Positions 34,365 to 45,270 of a stretch of DNA of 64,000 nt are shown one piece after another (within the stretch, counting starts at the first letter, position 1; every line of letters starts with the position of its first letter). Source of the DNA: Xylogone sp. PMI_703. Taxonomy: Eukaryota > Ascomycota > Leotiomycetes. The stretch is from contig JAJTUQ010000001.1 in assembly GCA_021399445.1 (NCBI GenBank), positions 3,906,001-3,970,000 of the forward strand, given 5' to 3'. Both the position numbers and the translations under genes were made by a program. Under the pieces are notes generated by a model, which did not search any database, had not been told where the DNA came from, and saw only the letters and a list, made by a program, of their open reading frames with translations.

Positions 34365-35652
34365 TGTATCAGGTTAGATAAATTAAATAGAGGCATAAAA
34401 AACGTACGAAACACGTTTGTGGGCCATAACTGGAAATTGATCTATATATATTTGAAATTCAAGCATATACTCCCCTTTTATTTTAGGTGAGCTAGATTCT
34501 CACTCTGATGCACACATAACATAGAACCCGTAAGTACGCTACTTCAGCATTAGAATCCTCACTTCTTGTATATCATCATTCCTAAAGCACAGGATACTTG
34601 TCTCTCAGAACAAATATTCTCGGACTACCCTGGCTAACACTATCCCCTTAATTGTCTGCCGACTCGACGTGAATTAGAAATACGTGCTATGTGACGCAAT
34701 TCACGAGGGCTCAAATGTACCAAATTGTACTGTCTCGCCATTTCCCTATCTATATACCAAATTCTTCGTTTAGAATACTCTATACCAAATACAGGAGTAG
34801 ATGCAGGTGCATGGTACCACCTCGTCTCAAACCCTTATACATACACAAACTCACACTCTGGGAGGGGAAAAGCAAAGCAAGGTCCACACAACGTTAACTG
34901 TGATACAGACCGAGGAGAAGACTGGAAATTCAAAGGCTGGACAGACAATGGGTAAGAAAAGCAAAAAGAAACGAAGATAATGCGAAAAAGAAAGCCTCGT
35001 AAAGACAAACCACATGGCTGGGGCGTGCAAGTTACACAGCGTCGGCAAATTTATAGATGCTAGAGGTATGATGCAGTATACTTTGTTAGATTATAGTTTG
35101 AGAGTAAGAAACTTGCACAGGTGTCACACCTACATCTACGGCAAATGTGCATGCAAAGCAATGCATTCTTTAATATCTTTTAAAGTAGATTATTGATGGC
35201 AATTTCCGAGATAATTACATCAAACATTGGATATGTTAGTCTTAGTTCACAGGAGGCAGACGATGCAGGATTTTCTCGGATTAATAGAAACCTCTGTGGG
35301 TAATATTTAGACGTTTCTTGTGGGATTTCAATGGAGGTTCACGGCTCCCATATGTGCCTGTCCTTATAACTAAACTACTCCGTCTAGCCCAAGCCAGCTC
35401 CTGTGATACGGAGATACTATCCACCCATATTTCTTTCTTTGTAGGTCTTTACCTCATTTTGAAGCCCATTGAATAATTCCAGATCACAAGTTAGCATCTG
35501 ACAACAGATCTATCACGGGAGCATTACCATCTCCCTCCTCTTTTCCCTATCACGCCTGATACGTTTTCCATGTGGCACGTCTTGGTTAACTAGTCCGTGA
35601 ACACATCCTAGAGATAGAGGGAAATAAAGAGGAGTCATAGTATCCAACATTA
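34365..35652. other. Intergenic, no gene seen
   Basis: 1.3 kb downstream of TRM5, AT-rich, with only short overlapping open frames lacking any recognisable content. It probably contains the TRM5 3' UTR and terminator. Confidence 0.5.
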
Positions 35653-35988
35653 CTATTCGTTATCAGGGTGGTCTTCTGGTGATAACTCTGCGTACCATGG
35701 CTTTTGGTGCTTCTTGTATTCCAGTCTTATGTTCTTGTACCTAATCAGGTTCTCAGCCCCGCACATCATCAAACCACCTGTTTCATACATCATGGCCGCA
35801 TGAGCCAAACTCCTATTCAAACAACTTGGATCCCATAATAAGCTTTGTTTCTCTGCAATTTCAAGCTCCCCGAAATGATAGTTGGGTGTTAGCAACCCAA
35901 TATCAGGGACCAAAGCAGAGAAGGGGACGGGGTAACCTTTTAGCTTATAAGTCATTGACCTCAATTGAAACCCCGTGCAAGCATCCAC
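35653..35988 (-). CDS. Orphan 111-codon ORF, hypothetical
   Basis: Open frame of 111 codons with a balanced amino-acid composition (aromatic, charged and hydrophobic residues mixed; ends WYAELSPEDHPDNE), unlike the low-complexity frames around it. I recognise no domain, signal peptide or membrane segment. No upstream exon could be joined with confidence, and nothing around it suggests a function. It may be a lineage-specific small gene, the last exon of a longer gene, or a gene remnant. The coding call is weak. Confidence 0.3.
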   Translation of the reverse strand: MDACTGFQLRSMTYKLKGYPVPFSALVPDIGLLTPNYHFGELEIAEKQSLLWDPSCLNRSLAHAAMMYETGGLMMCGAENLIRYKNIRLEYKKHQKPWYAELSPEDHPDNE

Positions 35989-38900
35989 AGGAGTTTTTCA
36001 TTGCATAAAAGAGCTATCCAGGAGCCTATTATATAATATCTGACGATAGGATTTACTTCCTTCTATCGAGGGATATCAAATTAAAAATGCATGTCTTTTT
36101 CCATGGAAAAATCAAATTCAAGAATTAAATCAAGACTATATCACAACAATCACATCAAATAATCACACTTCACATATTTCCCAGCCAGCATAATGAATCT
36201 AGAACACAAGAAAGGAAGAGGTAGAAAAAGCAAGCATATGAACGAGAATAAGCTCCACAGTACAAAAGCAATCCATTCAATTTAACTACAGCAAATCGTA
36301 CTAAATAAAAGTGGCACTGGAAGAAAATCCAGAGGATAGATGTTTTACATGCAAGTACTATGGAGGAGCGTCGTCTAAGCACAGCAAACCATGACCGCCT
36401 ACAACTCCGTACATAACTGCAACAGTTACTAGCTACAGCGACACGCTTTATGTGAGGATAATATGCAAGCACTTCTCTCTTACCTGCCTCCCCAGTGAGA
36501 CAAAGAAGTACAAAGTCACACATACAATTTATTCGACGGAGCTCCAACGCTCCTCCAATGATAACAGAACCCATTACATGCGGGCATGAAAATACCGATT
36601 GGGCAGGTTCTGGATGGAGCATCTGAACCCTTTTCTCGGGGCGGCACGCGCAGACACCCGCTTTTTTGCGCGCGCGCAATTGTCGTGCAGTGATGCACGT
36701 TCGCCCATGTGAAAGTTACGCGTTATCGTATCCGTGCTTTTGGCTAGGACCATACGGAACAAAGGATATGGGACCAAAACTACGGTATGGCACGCATGAG
36801 AGAAAAAATGAGCGAGATCTTCAGGGAATTTCTCCGATGGCTTTCATGGTGTGGCATCCTGCAACGCAGAAAATACACCCTTTTTCATCTCATCTCAATC
36901 TCCGGAGTGTCTCCACAGGGCCGAGTTACAGTGGAATTGAGTCTAGGCTAGGCTGTGTCCAGGTTCAAGCACCGTGTACAGGACTCGTCCAGTGTTATCT
37001 GGATCGGGGTGGTTTAGTACTACCCCGGGTTGGAAAAGCCTGAAGAGACGAAAAGATGAGACACCCCAGATGAATGACATCGGAGATGGCTACAGAGGAA
37101 GAGGTCCAGAGCTCCAACCCAACCCATGAGCCGTGGTCGTCACAGCATGTTTCATTAAGCTACGGACTACTGTACATGGTAAAGACCATTCCAGTTGGAG
37201 GTAATTGGGTGCGTTACGCCGTTAACCAGCCACTTAAAGTTTCTGGACCGTGAGAGGATCTGTGGAAGTTGGGGTTAGTGTCTACCCAAGTTGTCCAGTA
37301 GATGGAAAGCTTGACGGGGAGGTTGATGTGATAGGAGAGCAGAGGGCAAATAAGCGCCAGGAACACGAAACACGGCCATAGATAGATCGTGATAGTGATA
37401 GGGGCAGGCGCTGCGCCGGGCGTTGCACGTCTACACCAGCGGCGCGTAGAAAGCTGGTTGAGTGGAATGATTTAGGCGCCCTTTTCTGTTAGTCTGGAGT
37501 TTCTGATTCCGAATAAGGGATTTATCGACTCTATTTTTCTTGTTTTGGAAAAATACGTCCTTTGAGCTCGTGATTGAAGAGAGTTGACTGGCTGATCCTT
37601 TCTGTACGTCTTGTAATGTACTGTGTACTCCACATGGCTCTGCTCTTCAGATGCCAAGGTGGTTCCAAGTTTACTATTGTTGATGAGGAGATTGTGTATT
37701 ACGAATCCGGAATGCCTCTCTTCATATTATTGCTTTTTGAGGGTTCTGATTGGATAAATATTACTGTACTTTGTGCTTTGATATCATATGTCTTTGAGTT
37801 TCTTGCTCTTCTCTTTGCCCCTTGGGACAGCTCTGTATGTCCATAATTAGTGCATTGAGAATCATTGTCTTACGGTACTACGCTCGTGCCGCCTGTAGTA
37901 GTAATCTGAAATCTTCGTAAGCTCATAATTCCACTCTCACTCTGTCACTCCCCGGACCCTCGGAATGAGGCTTGCAGTGGGGAAGTTTTACCATAAAAAG
38001 GAGGGAAAAAAATAAGGTGATTCGGGATATGCCGTGGCTGAGGCGAGAATTTCTTTCTTTGTCCCCTCAATTATCACGGAGAATTAAATCGCATCATCAT
38101 TAATGTGGCAGAATATGAGCTAGCAGCTAGAGTGAAGTGAAGACATTATTCACAATAATAATTGCCCTTGAATAATGATGACAGCTCTTGTTTCAGCATT
38201 CTGGCGGACACGGGACCCAGATCGATTTTTGCTCGGTCTCTCTTGTGGTGCGGGAATTAAGCCGGTCTCTTTTCTTTCCATGCCGTCATTCCATGCTGTC
38301 TATATTTTCCTTCCCGCACTGGTGACACAGCATCGCGGCACAGCTGGAGGAGTGCCGTAATAGCAGGGCTGCCGCTGTTGGATTTTGATTAAGATGGTCG
38401 TAATAATTAATGACGATGGTGATGGTGGAAGTGGTCGAGTCGGATGAATAATCGAGTGGAGCCCCCAGCGGCCGACACCTCGCACCAAGACCTGCTATTT
38501 GTCGCACCTTTGCTCTCAAAGAAGCAGCAAGCCCGAAGCCGTCGCGTCATTCGTCATCTTTACGACCCATCCGACAGGGAATGGGCAGTGGAATGAAATG
38601 GCGCAGATGCTTGCTGATTAACGTGGAAGCGTGCTCCGCTTGACAAGTTGGGCCGAACCAGGGCGGCAGATCAGTCACGTTTCACACGCCGCCTTTTCGC
38701 AATGGACTGTTGCGCGGCTTGTCGCGGCAGGCTGAAGTCTCTGGGCAGAGAGTTTTGCGTGCAAGAAAACGAAGTGAAGGGGGGACGTGCACGTGAACGG
38801 CCACGAGCGTTCCCTGATTCTTGGAGCCGAGACCGACTCTCTTCTCCACGGGCCCTACAGCGCTCTGTCGCAGGGTTGCTCAGTATTTGCCTCTGTGCAC

Positions 38901-41513
38901 CGAGCCCTGTAGGGTTAGCTGGTTATCGATTACCAGCACATCCGCAGTGCCGGTGCAAGTCCGGTAGGAGCCTCAAACACGACGTGCGCATTAATATGCA
39001 GCTGCTGGTGTGGAGCGCGACCTGAGGCGGAAGAGTGCACTGCACAAGTGCAGACATACCTGTACGAACGACGTAAACTCCAGCACTTGAGCTGGTAGCC
39101 GTGACTCTACAGCACAGCACAGTATTGACCCGGTTCCGAACTTTGGAAAATTTTTGCTGCCCTCCCGTGCTTCCAAAGTATGTACTTTGTACCATAATAC
39201 GAGCAGATTATTCCACTCTCAGCAATATTAGCAAACGAGAAACCACTTTCCGGTCATTGCTGATCCATCGGGTTCCCACGTTGGCAAGGCGGCGGGAGCC
39301 CTGCACACTTTTCTTCGGTGGTTGTATCATTATTGTCGTGTTCATCATCATGAGGCGCTCACAAATCGACCTGGTCCTTTGGCTACAGCTACACCACCCG
39401 TGGGTAAGATCATCATCCGGATGGAGAACCATGTCCGTCAAGAAGGGACGGTGGTCGGCCGAGGTGGTTGGGTGACGAGGCAGCAAATGCAGGGCCAACG
39501 AGAATTCACAGACGGAAATTTATGCTGGATTAGGCATTTCATTGGCGGCGCAGTGGTGATTATCACCTCGCCGGTGACCACTCAGAAAATAACGTTCTTG
39601 ATGATTTTCTCGTTGGGCGCCTGCTCACACGCTGGTCTTGCTCCAGGACGAAATGTGACTTCTTCAACTTCCAGCCGTCATCTCATGCTCTGCCGGTCAG
39701 GCTGGGACAGGTGAGAGAAAGAGGTAACATTCCGAAGCTGTTGTGCTGGCTATAGGGTGCCAATGCCGGCGCCTGCTCCGGGATGGGACGAGCAGAGGCA
39801 ACACGGGAGAGGGTTTCGTACTTTTTTGGTACGATAACGTACAGCTGCGAACTCTCCAGGATTGCTCCTCCTGTACTGTACTCTCCGTACTCTCCTGTGA
39901 ACTAATTACCAGCGCGACCGTCTGAGGAGTGTGCATAAAGACAGCACGTATATCTGCTTTTTTCAGGCGCCTCTCTATTACCTTCTGTTACCATCTTTGC
40001 AACCAGAAAAGGCTGCGGCGCTGCAGTGTCACAGTGCGACTGCTCGCATCTCGGCCCAGCAAAGCAACAAGTCCAGGCCCCTCCAGGGCCCGCATAAGCC
40101 TTCACGGTTGCTGTATGTCTGTATAAGCTGTCGCCTGAGTGTTACACACACACGCAGACACGCAGACACGCACCCGGAACCCGCAGAGCACAGCAGAACG
40201 TCGGCACCAAGTCACAGAGCTAGGAAAAGGAACAACGGCGAGGCGTAGCCGGGTACGGGCTAGGTTGTTGACCGCAAGACGGGCTTGGGCAGCAGCCAGG
40301 AGCCAGGAAGCAGGAGTCCCAGCCCTTCCCGATTCCCCAAACCTCGCTGCTGGGCCGAAGAGAAGGGGTGACCAGACCTGCCGCCCAGCCTCTTCCTGAT
40401 TATTACTCCGTACGTCGAGGATCCAAACCCAAGACCCTAGAACGGAAATAAGAATAGTTGACAAACTTTGAAGCTTGACAACACTGACGCCATTGACATT
40501 GACAGTTGCACAGAGTGCCTCGTTTTGTTGGCGGAAGCCTCAGGCGTAATTAGACCGGTTGCTTTTGATACTGTATACAAGCCAGCAGGGAGAGAAGGAG
40601 GAGAGTTGCAACGCACTTGCACACCCCGTGCGGTTGCGTAGTTTGACGTGGCCACCTCACCAGGCACACCGAGGCACTCACACATATCGGAAACACGCGC
40701 AGCAACGGCAGACCTTTTTTGAGTTTTTGACTTAGCACACAGACACGCATATCCACCCTGCGGCCACTCGAAACAAAACAAAGCGCCCTTCGATCACCAC
40801 CCAAAAACCCCCCCTCCGCACGCTCGCACACACCCAGCAGTCCCGAAAACCTTAAGCCGGCGTGTGGGCTGCAGGATTTGCACCCTGCGGCACCCTGAGC
40901 TCACGATTCCTGCTCTTCTGGCTGGCTCGCTTTTTGGGGGGCCGGCAAGAGGTTGTCGGTGGTTCGTGCTCACCAGCAATCCAAGCGGCCGGGGTTGCTG
41001 CTTCAGCCCCAGACCGTTGCCCAAACCGCCCTAGCGCCTAGCCAGACGAGGCAGCCAGAGTGGCCACGCTGTTTCGCTTGTGCCCCCCTGCTGCTTCGCT
41101 GTTCAAGTGCCTTTGCTGCGTTGGCCATCATCATCCATCATCCAGCATCCATCATTGCTGCCCTCTCATCTCCTGCTGCCCAGGTTGCATCCATCGTCAT
41201 TGGCACTTTTCGCGGAGCTGTGTGGCGTAGCCAATTGAAGGAATTGCGACGTGCCACCAGGTCCGCTGCCTTAATTTATGCTCTGTTGCAGCCTGACGAG
41301 CCGGGCAGCACTCTCGACACATCTTCCCACCCATTTAAATTAATCAGCTTCTCTGACAATCTTTTACACACACCCCGCCCGTCCTTGCTCGACGCACGCA
41401 CACCACTAGGCCCAGCCCTTTTCCGGCAACCCTGCACGCGTAAGCGAGTGCACCTGACTCGTCCCCCTTCGCTGGTGTCACCCCCGCTTGGGCCTGCTCG
41501 CTTTAAGACCGTA

Positions 41514-41610
41514 CTCGTCCCCCAACCCAACCACTCACGTCCCTTCTCGTCCTTTCCTCCATTCATCTTCCCCCATTCCCTTGGCTGCTGCTGTTCCACT
41601 CTTCCCACGG
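41514..41610 (+). promoter_or_regulatory. Pyrimidine tract, candidate HAP2 transcription start zone
   Basis: About 100 nt that are nearly all C and T on the + strand. In filamentous ascomycetes such tracts commonly lie just upstream of transcription start sites. If it is the HAP2 core promoter, the 5' leader would be about 2.5 kb before splicing. Confidence 0.35.
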
Positions 41611-41671
41611 CCCTGACAGTCGGTCTGCTCTGATTCACCCAGCGCAGCAGGAAATCCCGCCCAGCACACGG

Positions 41672-41676
41672 CCAAT
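41672..41676 (+). promoter_or_regulatory. CCAAT box upstream of HAP2
   Basis: GGCCAATCAC context, the most canonical of five CCAAT/ATTGG pentamers in the HAP2 upstream region. The others are at 41231-41235, 42168-42172, 42251-42255 (reverse) and 43366-43370. The product of the downstream gene is a subunit of the factor that binds this sequence. Confidence 0.35.
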
Positions 41677-44175
41677 CACACGCGCGCTAGCCCTCTGGCT
41701 CCCTAACTTGTTGACCCGACCTGGCCGATCGCGCGTGCGAGCCATTCAGCAGTCCGCACGGTTGAAACGGACCCCGACTGCCACGGTTGCGCTGGCTGGC
41801 TCCCAATAAAAGATACGCGCGAGTCCCTCCAACGACTCGCTGGCTCTTGCTCCCACGCGAGAACCTCACAAATCACCATCCAGTCCAATCCCCTCTCTCA
41901 TCTCAAGCAACGAATCACGTCCAGCCAACCTGGGCCTCATTCGTGTAGTTCTTTCTCCAAGACGTCAATTTTAGACAATCCTGCTAGACAGTAGACACCA
42001 GCCACTATTTTTGGCAGGACCTGAGAGAGAGACAGAAAGCTGCCCTGTCTGCTTTTCGCTCCTGCTTGTTGGCCCGTTACCGTCCAAGGCAGCCTGGCAA
42101 AATTTGCGAGCGAAACGTCCGCCTTCCTGGTATTGTTCGCATCTGGCACGCCCTACGCGGAACACCGCCAATCATCCCACGACTCTAACCACCGCCAGAC
42201 CTCTGGACTGAGGCCCTATCACCATCCTCAAAGGCCTCATCAGCACAGCAATTGGCCCATCTCCACAATCCCGTGATTGAAATCTGCTGCGGGAAGGATT
42301 AGGCGTCGAGTCCATACAGTCCTCGAGAACGGCCTTGAGCACGCGCATTGGAAGGTGAGTTTGATCGTCCCCGGGCGTCGCGGAGATTTTTTGCTTTCGC
42401 CTTTTCAAACGTTGGCAAGAAGAGCTCCCTGCCCATTCCCCACTGCCAGTCAGTCCGCCAGCCAGCAAGCAAGCAAGCCGCTTTGGGTCTGTTCTCCTTG
42501 GGGCGGTTTCTCCCTTTTTGGCTTGCTGCTTGCTGCTGGGTCGTCTCTGTGGTCTCGCGCGTCACGGCGCCAGACAACTCGCCCACTGCACAACGGGCGG
42601 CACCAGAAACAGCTCCGCAGTCAACACAAGGCCAGAAGCAGAGGAGGTTCTTTTAAACTAACCCGTCGCGCGCAGTGTACATCTAGTACCGGTTGTGACT
42701 TTTAGAGGTCGCAGCTACATTACAGCTACATTTACTTGAGGTTTTCGCGCACCAACGCATCGCACCTTCTCGTGGCGCATATACGCGAGTCTCAAAAAGT
42801 AAAAAACAAAAATAGAAGAGAAAAAGATCCCCAAAGAAAAAGGTGCGTTGTTTGCTTGTCTGTTTGTTTGCTTCTTCCTTGCACTCATCCTCTTGTTACT
42901 ACTGCTCTCTCGGCTTCGGCAGTAAAAAGGGCGAGTGTGCAAGAGAGAAGAGAAAGAAGAGACAGAAAGACTGACAGAGAGAGCTTGGTCCAGTCTGGTC
43001 CCCGGGCCGCTTTTGTGCTGGTCCTTTTTTGGCGACCGCCCTTCCCTCCGCCCGCCTCGAGGCACGGCAGAAGAGTCAAAGACCTCGCTTTTTTGGCAGC
43101 CGCAAACTACTGCGCGTCAACTCCATCGAACAGGAAGCACTGGATACGCATCGCATGCACCGCGGCGCAAGAACCCAGCTTTTCCTGTCTGCATTGCCAT
43201 TTGGTTGAGCGCACTTACGTCACGCCACCCGCCAACAAGAATAGGAATTGACGGTGAAGCTGATTGACAAGGTAAGCCTAGCTGTTGCCAGGCCCCATAT
43301 GCATGAACAACGCATCACAGTGGTCCATCGCCAAACGTCAACACCGACCCAAACCTCCCACTTCCCCAATCGCCCTCTTCTTTGTTTAAGCACCTCCAGG
43401 CTAATTCTTGTGGTTGGACAGTCCCGCGCAGAAAATCCAAACGAGTCCCTTTGGTCATTGTTCTTCAAAGCACAAAACTCGGGGGAGAGAGGAAAGCCTC
43501 TGCCGTCGCCGTTAGCACTTGGTCCGTGACGAGCAGCTTCCCTCCAGGTGAGAGCTATCCACACTCAGCCTTGCTGGAATAGCTTCAGGTAGGCACCAAA
43601 CAAGAAACGAGGTAGCAGAGACGGCAAGAGCAGAAATCCGTTCGCCTCACTTGTCCCTCACGTGGGCGCGCCAGTTCCAGCCCAACCCGCAACGAAGCCT
43701 TGCGCCAAATAGAAAAAAGAGGACTCCGCACATCAGCTTTGCATGTGTGGTGCTGCGCTCCCTTGCGGTGTGTCCTAACAAATCGTCTTGCCAGCTCATC
43801 CACGCATAACCATTGATTCCACGGCAGCAGCTCGACTCACTAGCCCCAAAAGCACCGCCATCTGAGCACTTTGCGACTCAACATCTACAGCGCGCCGCGT
43901 CTCTTTTTGCCGGGCCCTTTGCGCACAAACACTCGAATTTCAATTTCAATATCTCTCGATATCACGTCCCCGAGCCAGTGTCCCGGGCATTGAACGTATC
44001 AGAACCTACTACCGCCTAGTTGATTGTCATCATCAGGGGCCTATCACCGCTCTGAGCGAGACTCGACGCGCTTTCCCTCGGCGCCGCTCGCGATTTTAGG
44101 CATACGAGGTTCACCCGTCTCCGCAGACAACATTACACGCACGAGAAAACTTCAAACGAAGAACATATATCTATC

Positions 44176-45270
44176 ATGATGGAGTACGCGCAATACCAGC
44201 AACCGGCGCAGAGCCAGCACGGGCATACGCAGGGACATCTTCAGGGTGGATACCCCAATTCTGGTCAACATCCAGGAGCTGGCCCGTCCATCACGTCACC
44301 CGCGCAACAACCGTTACATTCACAACATCAGGTACATACACAAGCATCACCAATACTGCCTCCGGGACAACAGCAAGCTCCGCAGAATCAGGGCCATGCG
44401 ATCCACCAGCCGATGAACTACCAGACCACCTATGTACCCCAAGGGGGTATGCACTATGGCATGCCTGAGATGAGGCAGGCCGCGGCGATGGCAGCGACGG
44501 CAGCAGCTTCAGGACAAGCCTACCCATATGGCATGCCCGACTCAGGCTTACCGCAGACCTCTCCCCGGATGGCTGGCATGCCGGTGAAGAAGGAAACCAG
44601 GCCCGGACCGCGTTCACCTACGCAAGTAAACAATCAGATCGGTCACCAGCTACCACAAGTTCCTCAGGGTCGGAGGATGAGCCAGCAGGTTGCAAGCCCA
44701 GCAGTTCCAACGACACAACAACCAAATATGAACCACCGGGGGCCTGCAGCATCAGTGATGCCACCCATGCCCCCAACCCAACAGGTGCCTCATCCTCAGT
44801 CGCCTGAACTAGTTTCGGGCGCCGTGGAAGAATCACCGCTGTACGTCAATGCCAAACAGTTCCACCGCATCCTCAAACGCCGGGTCGCACGTCAAAGATT
44901 AGAAGAGGCTCTTCGACTCACCTCGAAAGGAAGGAAACCATATCTTCACGAATCTAGACATAATCATGCCATGAGACGTCCTCGAGGTCCAGGAGGAAGA
45001 TTCCTGACAGCCGATGAAGTCGCTGAGATCGAGAGGAATAAGGCTGCCGAAGCTGCAAATAACGGTGCTGGTGCCGGCAACGGCGAGGGCGGTGATGCGA
45101 AGGCCGACTCTGAAACCCCCAACAAGGCCACAGCACCAACGTCACAAGGTTCGGGGATGAAGAGAAAAGCCGAGAGTGACAACACCACACCTAGCAAGAA
45201 AACGAAGACAGATAGCAATAGCGCAGAAGATGAAGATGAAGAGGAGGACGATGGCGAAGACGATGGATAA
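44176..45270 (+). CDS. hapB: CCAAT-binding complex subunit Hap2/HapB (NF-YA)
   Basis: DNA-contacting subunit of the heterotrimeric CCAAT-binding factor (with Hap3/HapC and Hap5/HapE), which in fungi regulates respiration, iron use and redox responses. The single-exon ORF gives 364 aa. The NF-YA core is complete (about residues 221-280). The A1 helix begins PLYVNAKQFHRILKRR and contacts the histone-fold pair. The A2 segment RKPYLHESRHNHAMRRPRGP contacts CCAAT. The N-terminal 215 residues are Gln/Pro/His-rich, typical of an activation region. The C-terminus carries basic KKTKTD-type residues, then an acidic run of Asp/Glu. Start is the first of two adjacent ATGs after a long leader. Confidence 0.95.
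   Translation: MMEYAQYQQPAQSQHGHTQGHLQGGYPNSGQHPGAGPSITSPAQQPLHSQHQVHTQASPILPPGQQQAPQNQGHAIHQPMNYQTTYVPQGGMHYGMPEMRQAAAMAATAAASGQAYPYGMPDSGLPQTSPRMAGMPVKKETRPGPRSPTQVNNQIGHQLPQVPQGRRMSQQVASPAVPTTQQPNMNHRGPAASVMPPMPPTQQVPHPQSPELVSGAVEESPLYVNAKQFHRILKRRVARQRLEEALRLTSKGRKPYLHESRHNHAMRRPRGPGGRFLTADEVAEIERNKAAEAANNGAGAGNGEGGDAKADSETPNKATAPTSQGSGMKRKAESDNTTPSKKTKTDSNSAEDEDEEEDDGEDDG

Larger units (their letters stand above)
35989..44175. other. Long gene-poor region upstream of HAP2
   Basis: About 8.2 kb without a recognisable gene. The part after roughly 38.5 kb is GC-richer and has many overlapping open frames on both strands made of low-complexity Pro/Ser/Arg peptide, typical of fungal promoter and leader DNA. 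Visible elements are five CCAAT/ATTGG pentamers between 41.2 and 43.4 kb, a pyrimidine tract at 41,514-41,610, and splice-donor-like sites at 42,355 (GTGAGT) and 43,272 (GTAAGC). A short ACAC/ACGCAG-type repeat lies near 40,143-40,175. The HAP2 transcript probably begins well upstream of its ATG. Confidence 0.55.

Noticed and set aside
25422..40258. A 15-mer (GCGTAGCCGGGTACG) shared between about 25,422 and 40,243
   Set aside because: One or more chance 15-mer matches are expected within 64 kb, and flanking bases do not match.
40953..41633. 226-codon open frame upstream of HAP2
   Set aside because: Composition is low-complexity Pro/Ser/Arg/Leu, it spans the pyrimidine tract, and open frames exist on the opposite strand. 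It looks like promoter or leader DNA.
42736..43267. 110-171 codon frames in the HAP2 leader as possible upstream proteins
   Set aside because: Composition is low-complexity Arg/Ser/Pro and there are overlapping frames on both strands; at most they are upstream ORFs.
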